Shown piece after piece: positions 32,590 through 44,500 of a DNA stretch of 64,000 nucleotides. Numbering within the stretch: the stretch's first letter is position 1; each line of letters starts with the position of its first letter. The notes under the pieces were generated by a model, which saw only the letters and a list, made by a program, of their open reading frames with translations, had not been told where the DNA came from and ran no database searches. The position numbers and the translations under genes are program-made. Source of the DNA: Phoronis australis (taxonomy: Eukaryota > Phoronida > Phoronidae); the NCBI GenBank assembly GCA_002633005.1, contig NMRA01000121.1:794897-858896 (forward strand), given 5' to 3'.

Positions 32590-33830
32590 CACGTTAGTCT
32601 AATATACACTAAGACAGCTTACCTAACTGGTTATGTAAAGGTCTCTGAAGTCTACAGAAGATATACGATGGAGTCGAACGTTTTTTTAATTTTTTTTACA
32701 ATACCCATGTGTCATACATTTTTGAAAAGCCCTTGGTGTGAGAAATGAAATGGTGCAAAAATCAGAAAAATTGGATGAGCGGTTGACAAGAAAATGGCCG
32801 TTGAAACGCGACGATTGCGCGTGAAATATCTGCCTTTTTACATAATTTCGTAAAAAATAAAAGAATATACATGTGCTGCATATAAAAAGATTCGTCTAAT
32901 TGAGACAAACATGGTGGTGTGTATTATATAAAATTTGGATCGATTTCTACAGAGATATTGCCGTTTAAGTGTGTTGTTATAGCATAGAACAGGCTCATCA
33001 TGTTTGATGAAAACAATGGATTACACAGCTTAAAAGGTAAAGAGCAAAGACACCACATCATCTCAGAAATAAATACATCTGAGCTAGGAGGAAATTTCAC
33101 ATCAAATCACAAGATCACATTGGTGGATGTGGGGGGGGNTCCCAGATTTCATTTGGCAGTGTGAGGGTGCAAATATCTTACAGGTGAAATCCTGCGTAAT
33201 ACTCTGCCCTTCCCCCCATCTAAAAATCCTAGATCTGCCCCTGAATACTACTACATGGGCAACACATCATGGCCCGACAGGGGGCTGTGGAAGGCTATAG
33301 CACCCCCAATTTTTCAGAGCTGGGTGCCACCCATGTACTATTAGATCGTATCATGGCAAAAAAACATCAGAAAGTAGACAAAAGACCATTTGGGAAAACA
33401 AATCACTCTTAACATAAAGGATTTCATCATTTACGCAACAAAACAACAAAAACTTTGTAACAACTTTATTTCGAACGGTGAAGTTGCGATGCCATTGAAC
33501 TTCAACGTAGCCGATGGTGGCGCTTACATGCGGCGACTTAGTGAACTAACGACTGCTTGTTTGAAAAGTGCCAATGCGCAGCAGTTTGACAGAATTTCTG
33601 AAAATGAAATAATTACCAATTAAAAGAGTGATAAATTCCTCATCTAAAAATCGGAGGGGCATATTGCGCAACTGGAAAAACATCAATCTCCCGACCGACC
33701 AAAATTAGGCCTTCCGGACGCTCGAAAATTCGCCATGAAAACTTGGCCTTGACTTCGAGAAAACAACTTGAGGAGATGCGCACGCATCTAAACTACATCC
33801 TGTCCAAATTTCATGTTTGTATTTGAGAGT
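32590..33830. other. Intergenic, with a partial hAT-like element
   Basis: 33123-33247 is a partial copy of the short hAT-like element of 8551-8725 (TTTCATTTGGCAGTGTGAGG, then AAAATCCTAGATCTGCCCCT), interrupted by an N at 33139 next to a run of eight G. The frame at 33390-33623 shows no known domain. Confidence 0.45.
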
Positions 33831-34372
33831 ATAGACCCTATTCACGCCGACAGGAGGCGCGTTCCAAAACGAGGCTCGCTACGATAGCTCTGGTGGCTTA
33901 TCCGCGTAGTCGTACTCCGCGTTGCTCGAACAGCTAGAAAAAATACGGACACTGTTTTACAATCCCTAAGGACGTTGGGGTTCGGAAGCGTTGGGTCCTT
34001 GCCATACGCCGCGACGAAGGAAAATATGTCCGTGTAAAATTTATAACTGTTTTCGAATCATAATTTGTTGCATCTCGGACTGGATGCCGCCATAGCAACG
34101 AGGACCGGAGAATCTTCGGCCAGCCAGGCTGTGTTTTCATGACTATGGGTTGAAGCGCGATGCATTTTTCTTTACAAAAAGGACAGGGCCCTCAATCCCT
34201 CAATTTTGGGGCCAAATATCGGCCTTATTCCTCTCTCAAAAATATTGAAAAATCACGCGAAATTCCCGGCCACGAGGCCTAAAAATCCCCTTTGTGATTG
34301 AAAATTTCTCTCCAATGGTTCAAATCACCTGTGACCACAGAGGTGACAATTTGAAAAAGTACAAAATCATAG

Positions 34373-34634
34373 GCGGATTTAGGGGGGCAGGGCCCCCCCC
34401 CCTGACTGCCGCAAGCAAAATAAACCAGCAAAACGTGAAGGGGGAGGAAACTTGTACTGAGTTCGAGCCTAAGACCGGTAGCGGACGACGGGGGAAAACA
34501 TGTTCCGTTTTATTTTTTTTAGTCCAACGACAGATTTCCTGAGCCGCCTGCGTGCATACAATCGCGCTTTGCCCGAGGATGTCGGGGCCCCCCCCCCTCA
34601 CTAGGGCTATGTGGTATCCTAGATCAGCCACTGA
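34373..34634 (+). mobile_element. hAT-like G/C-tract element, nested
   Basis: It begins AGGCGGATTTAGGGGGGCAG and ends CCTAGATCAGCCACTG, i.e. inverted versions of the CAGTGGCGGATYTAGG end. Runs of G and C just inside each end pair with each other. Interior sequence differs from the 8551 family. Confidence 0.6.
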
Positions 34635-34827
34635 AAATGCTACTTGAGACAGAGCTATGAGAGCTTGCAAAAGGGTGGGGTGCTCTTGATGGTGATCGAG
34701 AGGTCAGTAGTTTTCACTGACCCGTCACTCGGCAAAACGTTCCCCTCTCAGAAGGCCGCACACACATGAGGCACCTTTCCCCTCGGAGGTCTCTGAAGAA
34801 ACATGATAACTATGCTTGTTCCAGGGG

Positions 34828-34988
34828 GATCTAGGACTTTGAGTTAGGGGGGGGGGGCAAGGCAGAGCATTAGCCAGGATTTTGCCCGTCAGAAATTCGC
34901 GCTCCTGAACTGCCAAATGGAATCTGGGAGCCGGAACTTTAGGGGGGCTGGGGCATAGCCCTTGACTCCCCTCTAAATCCGCCACTGT
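34828..34988 (-). mobile_element. Short hAT-like element, reverse copy
   Basis: A reverse-orientation homologue of 8551-8725. The right end reads CCTCTAAATCCGCCACTG and the left end GGGGGATCTAGGACTTTGAG. Interior blocks (CAGGATTTTGCCCGTCAG, TGCCAAATGGAATCTGGGAG) match the other copies. Confidence 0.65.
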
Positions 34989-36038
34989 GTTCTGTCCAGT
35001 TAACTGAAATTGAGCTCTAAAACGAGGTTATGCTTTGGACGAAAGAATTAGGTGTTTTAATTTTAAAATTCAACTTGGTCGAGATTGATATTTGAAAAAT
35101 ATAACACATGAAATAGACGTAATTATTAAAACCAAGAAAGCAGAATTGATGGTCATATAATTTTTATTTTCAATTGCAAGCCTAGTTTTTTATCGTAATC
35201 AAAATATATATTTAATAACATCAAGTATTATTTCAGATCAATGACAAATCAAATGTTAGTCCCGGTAGTGCCTACCTCACCAGGATCTAGACTATGCTTG
35301 AAGCTAATAGGCCTACTCTTGATCAACAAATTAAACCAGATGAGACTAATTTCACATGACAGCAAAATGCTATGAGCCACCACTGTCGATTATATCTTCA
35401 ACTCGTCAACAATACGAGCAGATGACCTGGTTCGTGTAGAAAGCATTTTTATCAAGAATTTATTAGAAGAAACGTAACCCTGCATTCAGCATGATACCTA
35501 ATCGCAATTTGATCATTTTTACTTTTCATGTTTCGAACCTAGTTTTCCGGAAAAAACCTATTCGTCAGACAAATCTTTGGTGCATTGACTTGTTCTTTAA
35601 CTGTATTTTTTTACGTCTCTGTGGTTAATTATTGACACATTTTTTAAGATTTAATATTCAGGTTGGACTCCAAAGACCGGCCATTTAACTCATGCAATGT
35701 AAATTTCCGCTTTGTTTATCGCAGTGAGCCTCGCTTTGGATTTTAATGTCCGCCGCGTGAATAGAGTCTATAGTGCTCTTTTGGATAGGAGGAACAAGAG
35801 GTACTTTTTCGAAAGTTGATCGCATGGCGGAAAATCGTGCGCTAAAAAAAGCTTACATCGGATATAATGGACCCTAACTTATTCCAAATAAGTCCACTAA
35901 ATGTAGGTCTAAATGAATGATTTTGGTATCGTTGCATTCCTCAGACATCTGGCTATCCGTACAAATCCTTTTCACAACCCTCAATTACTCTAGCCTATAA
36001 CTACGCCATTCTGAACTTGGTACACTTTAGCGTTAGCC

Positions 36039-36362
36039 ACGCGCATTGTGAAATCGGCAGCCATTTCAGGGAACTTACTATATCTAGCGCCATCTATCGG
36101 CGATTTGCTGCAACACGCACTGCTCCTTTTTCATCTGTCAACATGGACGACGATAACATGACGATGACAGATACGATCGAGAGAGAGACGACGAAGGTGA
36201 TGACGAGAGCAGATGATTAATAACGACTGACGTTAATAATATTGACGAAATCGACCAATGACGTTGACTGATGAAAAAGGAACAGCGCATGTTGTAGCAA
36301 ATCGCCGATAGATGTCTTGTAGTTAACTTTGAAGTCTGAAATCGGGTAATTTACCGACGTGG
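36039..36362. mobile_element. Foldback element with ~100-bp inverted arms
   Basis: The left arm (36039-36140) and right arm (36263-36362) are inverted copies; CTATCGGCGATTTGCTGCAA pairs with TTGTAGCAAATCGCCGATAG, and CTCCTTTTTCATCTGTCAAC with GTTGACTGATGAAAAAGGA. The roughly 120-bp loop is rich in GACGATGACA-like repeats and is not recognisably coding. The short frame 36017-36220 is a by-product. Confidence 0.75.
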
Positions 36363-36429
36363 GTTTTACACGGAGGCAGATATGGAGCACCGTGACCTAC
36401 TTTTCGATTGTCCTCCCTAATATAGACTT

Positions 36430-36560
36430 TTATAGTGCGTCTTGTCTCTTTCGAGTCTCAAGTGCGAAGCCAGGCTAGGAATGCGTCTTGTCTCTCCAGT
36501 CTCAAGTATGAAGCCAGGCTAGGAATGCGTCTTGTCTCTCCAGAGTCTCAAGTATGAAGA
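36430..36560. repeat. Tandem repeat of ~57 bp, about 2.4 copies
   Basis: The block TGCGTCTTGTCTCTCCAGTC, then TCAAGTATGAAGCCAGGCTA is repeated with small indels between 36437 and 36558. Confidence 0.85.
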
Positions 36561-36599
36561 AAGAATGAACTACGAGATCGTGACGTCATCGTTACATCA

Positions 36600-37360
36600 T
36601 GTTACATCATCCCTCCCAGCAGGTTTCATCCATTCTCCAATCCCAGCCAAGATAACAGAGAAGCCCGCGAACCTGACTATCCAATTAAACCTCATGTAAC
36701 ATATGCACTGGCTCACTACACTCGCACCGACTATCAAAGACACGTTGTTATAAATACCTTTTGCGCATAGAGGAACACCTTAGGAGGTTGTCGATGTGTT
36801 TAATTCCTTCCAACTCAAACAAATACTCCCGTTATCAAACTTTTTCTTCGAGCAGTCCCTATTTCAGTTCCCAAAATCGTGAACTCAACATTTTCACTCG
36901 GCGCACGCCAAGAGATATGACATACTCATTATTTTAACCAGGCCGAAGGTCAGAAGTTGCGGTCCTACCGGCGAACTTTGAAAGCTGAAGTTCCCGTCCT
37001 TTGCGTACGTGCTGCCGGGAACCAGCCGTGCATTTGCTGTGTTGTTAAACATTAACATGTCAAATATGCACAAAGACTATTAAATGTCATATCAACTGCA
37101 TTTATTTTTATCAAATACAAACAATAATTCATTGAAATACAATCAGTTTCAAGTAACGCCAATTAAAGACAATTAGTAGTGGTGGCATTTTGGAAACGAA
37201 CATTTGACTGACAAGACCGCAATGGCTCACCTTTGGCCTATATAAAGATTGAGGTCATGAAGTCACATCACCTAGCGAGCGCGGTAAAAATTGGAGCGTG
37301 CGCAGTATAAAAATGGCGAGTTCACGAATTTGGGAACTGAACGAGTGACTGCTCGAACAA
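36600..37360. other. Intergenic, nothing recognised
   Basis: No coding signal or clear repeat was seen. Confidence 0.4.
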
Positions 37361-37446
37361 CAGTGGCGGACGGATCTACGGGGGGGTTCAGGGGGTTTAA
37401 ACCCCCCCCCTCGGGCCAGGACCCAAAAATTAAAAAAAAAAACAAA
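37361..37446 (+). mobile_element. Left end of a hAT-like G/C-tract element, runs into gap
   Basis: It begins CAGTGGCGGACGGATCTACG, continues with GGTTCAGGGGGTTTAAACCC and enters the assembly gap. The same series occurs at 55041-55272, so the gap probably hides the rest of this copy. Confidence 0.7.
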
Positions 37447-37662
37447 NNNNNNNNNNNNNNNNNNNNNNNNNNNNNNNNNNNNNNNNNNNNNNNNNNNNNN
37501 NNNNNNNNNNNNNNNNNNNNNNNNNNNNNNNNNNNNNNNNNNNNNNNNNNNNNNNNNNNNNNNNNNNNNNNNNNNNNNNNNNNNNNNNNNNNNNNNNNNN
37601 NNNNNNNNNNNNNNNNNNNNNNNNNNNNNNNNNNNNNNNNNNNNNNNNNNNNNNNNNNNNNN
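37447..37662. other. Assembly gap (216 N)
   Basis: Bases are undetermined. Any open frame reported across this run, on either strand, is not real evidence of a gene. Confidence 1.
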
Positions 37663-38349
37663 GTGTACTCTTGGTCTCGTGACGGACCAGGTCAGCTTTT
37701 TGTGTACTCTCAGTGTACATCTGGTCCCTCTGCAAACTAGTCCAGTGTATCTTTTCACCACTGTGCACAGGATGTTTTGGTTTCGTGAAACTGTTTTCAG
37801 ATGATTTGTTTCCTGATAGATTTGACGTTTTTCAATTGTTGTCAACGTGATTCAGCTTAATAAAGTGATACCTAATTATTTATTGTCGCTTTTAATAATA
37901 AACTATGAGTTGAGAGCACCATCGTTCCCCAGTTTTTCTCGTAACGAGACAGAACACATGTTTATTTTCGGACTAACAGTAGAGGTCTTCGTTCTTAAAC
38001 AACTTGAGGCTGCTGTTATGCGATCATCTGATATTCAAATTTTTACGCCACGTCGGTGCTCCTTAATTATGCTCTTGAATATTTGGAAATTGTCTAAACC
38101 CCTGTACATACACCACACTTTTTCGTATACGACTTTTTGTATGCTAAAAAAGGTGTGTGTAAGCAGATGTTCCAACAAATTTTTTTTCTGGTGGCGTGAC
38201 TCATACCCAGATGTGCACAATATGGTTTCAAGAAACTTATGTGCCAAGTTCATGTGACGAAATCGAGAAGAGTTTTTAATTATCTTAAGAAAAACTCCAG
38301 AGACATGTTAAGTGCCAGAAACTTACCAGGATGCATGGAAATTTCACTA

Positions 38350-38529
38350 TTTGGCTACAAAAACAAAAAAAAATGTCTTTCACGGGAGGGGAAACCCCCC
38401 TCCCAACCTCCCNCCGCCACTGAACAAAAAGTTCGATTACGGGAGTATTTGTTCGTGGTTCAGTTTGCGCAAATGCTTACAGCCGGACAAAATGTTGGGC
38501 CCCCTTTGTGATATCCTAGATCCGCCACT
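38350..38529 (+). mobile_element. Right part of a hAT-like G/C-tract element
   Basis: It contains CACGGGAGGGGAAACCCCCC (as at 55160 in the complete copy), a lone N at 38413 in a C-tract, and ends ATCCTAGATCCGCCACTC. It may be the far end of the element that starts at 37361, or a second copy. Confidence 0.5.
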
Positions 38530-38539
38530 CGTGAAATTA

Positions 38540-41500
38540 TAGGCCTAGGCCTACTGTAGTCTGTTGCAACAACCTCTCAAGCAGCAGCCAATAACTGACA
38601 CGAAGTGAAGTATAGCAGACACCGATGTTGAAAAAAGTCATGTCAATACCAGAAGGCTTATAAATGCTCATTGAACAACATTGTTGCACTATAGCATGGG
38701 CTTCTGAAATAAAATTCATGACCGCCACCGGCGGTTTGGCGTCGAACCAGTCTGTTATACATGGAAACGGGACATGGTCGTTCAGTTTCAGTGATCCGGG
38801 TATCAAGCAGGCTTGCATTCTTTAACAATAATCATGGAAGAGTCATTCAAATCATGATAATCTAAATGGTAAAAACAGGGTTCACTAAGTTTAAAGGTGT
38901 AAAATGGGGACCGTACACACTAGGAGCAGATAAACTCAATTAAAATAGCCAAGAAGATAGCCAACACAACTCGTCTGACTAGACCGTAAGCCCAAGAACA
39001 ATTACTGAGTGAAAACTTTTAAATTTTAGTTACCAGTGTCTTGTACCCNCCCCCCCCCCCCCCACAGACAGTTCATAGTAAACAGGCTTTCGTGGTCAAA
39101 ACTTAGTGCATTTTATGTTTGTCTAAAAAAGGATTAATTCGTCCTCTTCTGTTTACTGCAGTTGTGCCGGGATGTGGATGAGCCGGCCGTGACCCCGGTG
39201 CTGCCGGCGTGAGCCCGTGCTAATACTGAACGCTAATTCATACTTCCATGAGACTGACGATTTCCGTGTAAATTAATGCAGACATACGCCACACTCTATG
39301 CACATGATCAGACAATTGTAATGGAAGATTCGAAACCTAAACAAATCAAGAAACTTAATCGACAGTCGTATGTACTTATTTCCAGACAGCGGCTACGTGT
39401 CTGTGCGACACCTACTGTCATAGTTACGACACAAACACACAGTTCTTCCTTACCACCGGATTCAATCGCGGTGCGTACCTTCTCAAGCTACCAATTGACT
39501 ACAAAAAATGCTTCTGGGCCAGAAGTACAACATGAGGGAACTCGATCTCCAATGATTTTTCGTACGTAGTTTATGTCTACGCAACAAATGTTCGTGAGAA
39601 AAGAATTTTGTTTAATTCAAAGGCGTGAACTAAGACGATAACTTATAACAAAAGAAATCAGTTTTTAAAAAAGAATTTTGATTGGTTGGGAAAAGAAATA
39701 CAACTTGTGAGAGAAATCATAAATGTGTTCATGAGGAAAAAACGCTGGGAAGTTGGAAAATGGCCGTTAGGTTGGTGAAACTCGGACTGCGCCTCAAAAT
39801 TTAGACAGTGCAGTATTCTATATTAGCCTATATTGTGGTTACAATGTTGCAATTTTACGAAACCTTTGTATATAAAAGAAATAAGACAAATGAAGGTTGG
39901 CATCTGAGAAAATAATTCTTCAAAGACTCAATGTTACTGGGTTTTTTATAAGGAAGTTTTGGAACACACAAATAAATTTATTGCAGTTATAATGGGGTCA
40001 ATAGGACATGGCGACAAAGCCAATATAAAGGTGGGTTTACAAAGGGGTAACGTTTTACCTTGACAATTGCCCAGGTGTCAAGCAGATCTCAAGGGAGGCT
40101 GTTGAGACCATGGTCACTGTTATATTTATCTTTCGAGTCGCTTCCTGCGCAGAAAAAAAATTAGCTCCCTTTCAATAAATGTACGTCACAAACACTTTTG
40201 TCGGGACACTTCTATTATAGCATGTCGTAAAACAACGAAATAGTTTAACCATGTTTGCAAACATCAGTAAATATTTTCCCAGCGTAAATGAAAGCCGAGT
40301 ACAAACGCATTCAATAGAATGCGTGTCTGTCTTTACCTACAGCAAAATATTTGAATTTGCGTTTACCCATCATTTCGCTCGTTTAATGTTTGTGCTTGAT
40401 CGTTCGCTCAGCCAGTGTAAACTATTGTTTTCTTTTCGCAAAACACCTCCTATATCGCGCGAGTGTGTAAAAGCATGTGCAAATTCGCACCGTGTGTAAA
40501 CACTCGTATCCGCTAAAGCGCCAGTGTTTACTTAACCGACAATAGGTTAACCAATTAATAATATAATTACACAGTTTAGGAAAATAAGTACACAATGTTA
40601 TTCAAAATCTTTTCATGACCGAGTGTTCTAAACTCAATCCATGTGACTACCATAAGTTTACAGGTAGCATGAAGAAAGGTAGTGTCCGAAACGATCGCAG
40701 CAGGTGCGGTGCCTAGAACCTTTGCGGAAGACACTTCAAGGTATTTATTCATATTACTCCTTAATAAGCAGGATTTTCATCGCGTACAAGTAACACAATT
40801 TTGATATAAAACATAAAACGTTTTCCTTTCGCGCCGTCAATTCTAACAGTGCATCATAGAATAGTGAAGTTTATTAAATCTGTTAAAGACTGTCGCCAGC
40901 AGTTCTGTAGTTCGGAAATTATCCTTAATCGTTCGTATACGATCTCACTGCTGAAAAATCTCAGAAAACGAAAGTTTGTCATATTTACACTGATTACTTG
41001 AAAATTCAATCTCCGTAGTTGCAATACCGCAGTTTGTCCGACCAGTGGGATTATTCCACAACACTCATGATTTTCTAATTAGCTTATCGCATACTCTCAA
41101 CAATCCAATTATGTTATGATCGATAGGTAGGCCTGACACCCGCCCGTCGCTTAAGACCCTTTACTTGACGTCATTTGCGTCGGTCTGTAATTAAAGTTTT
41201 GCAAGATATCGCAAAATAAAGATGTAATTAATTCATGATTTCTTTATGGGCTTATCGCTGTTTCGAACGAGTGTATTGACAGGTGGTTGAAAACAGATTG
41301 TGCTAACGTGAAGAATTCCCAAGACTAAATGTTATCTCGATGACAGGTTAGTCACGCCCGTGGTAACACGTTCAAGAACAGCAGAGGCGTCACGAGGCCT
41401 GACGAAGATGGCCGTAAAGTTACCGTTGCTACAGCAAGGAGGATACCTGGGGCTTCAACAAATGCATCTGAAGGTAATGATTAGAATAGAACTGAGAATT

Positions 41501-44500
41501 TAATGTCAGACTACACGTGTATGCAGCATGGTGAGCTTACAGCGGTCTGTTGGAGCGAAAGTCAGCGAAATCTATTGGAGAATTCATACCCGTCGGAGCG
41601 TCGCGTTCAACAGAATGCTAAATCCACGTGAAATAAACTTTACTTGTCATAAAAAAGAACGTGTCACAAGTCAATTGCTATTTTCGTTTTTCTTAAGAGG
41701 ACAGACGGTTTCGCTGATCCGCGCTTTTAAAGTAGAATCGAACGGAATTCATATGGTTACACAAAGACGTATTAAGAAATCGGCAGCAGAGAATTATGAA
41801 ATGAAGTATGAAAGATTGCATTCAATCTGAACTCTTTGGTCGTATTCACAGATGCCTGGCTGGTAGTTATAATTGTTTATTTCAAAAACATGCAAGTGAA
41901 AAAGCAGAGTTAATTTGTTTTTATGAGTTGACGGAATTGGCATTTCAACGCTCTTTGTGCCTCAGCTATACAAGTTAGTAATCAATGATAAAAATTGTAC
42001 CTCAACTGATCGCAAATTGCAGTATTACAATCCAAGTGATTATGATTAACCGATTTTATGGTACTATTACATGAATACATATTAATCTGCCTGTTGTAAT
42101 TGACATTAAAGACGTTTAATTTATCAAATCAATAACATCGTTAGTCTAACTCAACTTGTACAGGGTTTAACCATAAGAAGTACGCTTAGTAACGAAAGAC
42201 GATCAGGACAGATCGATAAATGCCAAATGAATAAAAAACACTTTGAAGATACTCTTTACCTTTCACTTTACTTCGAAACTGCAAAAAGCGAACAACTTTA
42301 ACACGAACTGTGTTATAAAAAAAATAATCCCAGTATGTGCCCCAGATTGTCACATTATACATATTCCAGTATGTGCCCCAGATATTGTCACATTAAATGT
42401 AGTTTCAACAAAAAATCTGAATATAATGCTTCAATCTCTGATGGTGTGCTACTATATGGCAGGTAGTTACGAATTTCACTTTTCATGAGCTTGGATTGTA
42501 AAAAAACAAATACGCGCAGGGCTGCAATATTTACGAAATGGAATTATTGACTTTCACCGAGGTCAATATGTTGGTTTTCTCACCCCAAAAATGAGATAAT
42601 AGCCGAGCCTTATTGCACCCACTATGTAAATTCATGGAAGGGGCTTGTTTGGGCTTTTGATTGGGTATGCCGATCATTCGTCCGGTTAGTTAGCTACCAT
42701 TTTTTGCCCCAAACGTTAAAGAGATGTTTTGCAAAAAAACTTCAAGAAGGTATTTGGAATAAACAAAGGAGCAATCGATTATATTTTTGGGAAATATGTT
42801 ATATTTTGATGTCAGTCATGCAATGGTCTTTTTTAATGCAAAACTATCGGCAAATGTCATTTGGTTGGTTATACCAATGCAATCGCAAGCCGGGTTTCCG
42901 AGGCGACGCTGAGTCCGCGCAAATGACGTGTATATAGTAAGAGAATAGTTTAACCTTTGAAAGCACGCTTTTTGTGTAGTAGCGTGATGGTGGGACCTGC
43001 AATGCCTTGATACTGGTTTGTATTAACCTGGCAGTTTACATTTTTCGGTTATGTACGAATGTGACGTCAGAATTCGGATAACCTAAAATATTTTCGAGTT
43101 AGTGGCGCAGTGGAAAATAATGGCTTGCGAACGAGAAGATCCAGAGATCGAATCACGATGAAATTTGCATTACTTTACGGAATGTTTTTAAAATCGTGTT
43201 ACCACCGTGACAACAACTGTCAATATGAACGGTCAATATAGAGAACTATTGACTCCGAAAATACCAGTTTAAAATTTTATAGTCTGTCTAAATCGCATAA
43301 TAATTTATGATAGCATCACGTCGGTGAAACTCCTTCTGTGTTCGCTAAAAAGTGTTGACGTATCTTTGCTGGATTTCTAGATCACAATAAAATTTGCACT
43401 TCAAATTAATAACAGCAACTCCTGACTTCATGCTATTAACCTTAAAACTGGCGGCCAAGTTATTTCTTTTGTGAATATTGTAATTCTAGAAGATTGCAAT
43501 TAGAGCCCGAGATTTGATCTGTATACTAGAAACTTGTCTCAAAATTGACAAATTACACGGCAAGCTTTGAGTCAGTAGACTTAAAGTATTGTACTAAGAT
43601 AATGCGGCTTGACTGGTTAAATTTCGAATCTTTGGGTGTGAGTCCAGACTGATTTCGGAGACCCTGGGTCCAGGTGTGTGTGCATCACGGAAGGTTTCAC
43701 GATATCTTCACGGTTGTAGCCGTGAAGGGCGAGAGTCGCAACAGCACCGTTCCGTAGCCGCAAAAGACTAGCAAGGCACTTGCGGTGAGTTCTTTTGTCT
43801 TATGGAACGGTAATGGCCTTTTTGCGATTCATCTCCCCCAATTGAGTCGACTATGATCACGCTGTGTGTGTTGCGACGGGCTTAGATCATCAGCAGAACT
43901 TTTTCGCCCATGCGTAAATATTCACTAAAACGCCGTATGCACCCTAGAGATAATTTTGTGTCGTGTTTGATGATGAAAGAGAAATACGATATTTGAACTC
44001 AATACTCTATACATTTCCAAGCGAAGAAGCGTCGCCTACAACTTTTGCTGCCTCGAAACTGCTCATGTTGTATCCTGTCGTTGTCTTAGTGCTATCTCGC
44101 AAACGACAAGTACGGATTGTTAATAAAGACAGGTGGATTACTGGAAGACCACAGTTAATATAGGCTTTAAATTGTAAAATAGAGGATGCCCTTCTGTCTT
44201 TGTTTTTCTGAGAATCGCCCGAAATAGTTACAAACGGACGTGACAATCCACCAGTCTGAAAACCATTGGAGCCAGGTTATGCGATGGAAATTAAAGCTTT
44301 TAAATGTAGACCGTGCTTAATAACCGCATTGTAGCATGCGCGTACTCCCCCCCCAATTGGCAAAGTGGGTAAAAAGGTCCGCCCCTGAGAGACAAAAAGT
44401 CAGAGAAAATGGGACAAAAGCCCACTAAATAAGGGAAAACGCGAAACGCGCAATTCATAGAGTTGCTCCCGTTTTTTTTTTTTTTAGTCCGCCAGCCCTT

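Larger units (their letters stand above)
33832..35770. mobile_element. TA-flanked 1.9-kb element with ~57-bp inverted repeats
   Basis: The left end TAGACCCTATTCACGCCG and the reversed right end TAGACTCTATTCACGCGG are inverted, with similarity running on to ...GCGAGGCTC. Both are flanked by TA, as in Tc1/mariner-type insertions. The interior hosts two nested short elements (34373-34634 and 34828-34988) and no recognisable transposase, so this is a non-autonomous or gutted copy. Confidence 0.6.

Noticed and set aside
33390-33623. 77-codon plus-strand frame
   Set aside because: Isolated, without a known domain, in intergenic repeat-rich DNA.
37255-37845. Open frames of 112-196 codons on both strands
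   Set aside because: They exist only because the 216-base N gap contains no stop codons.
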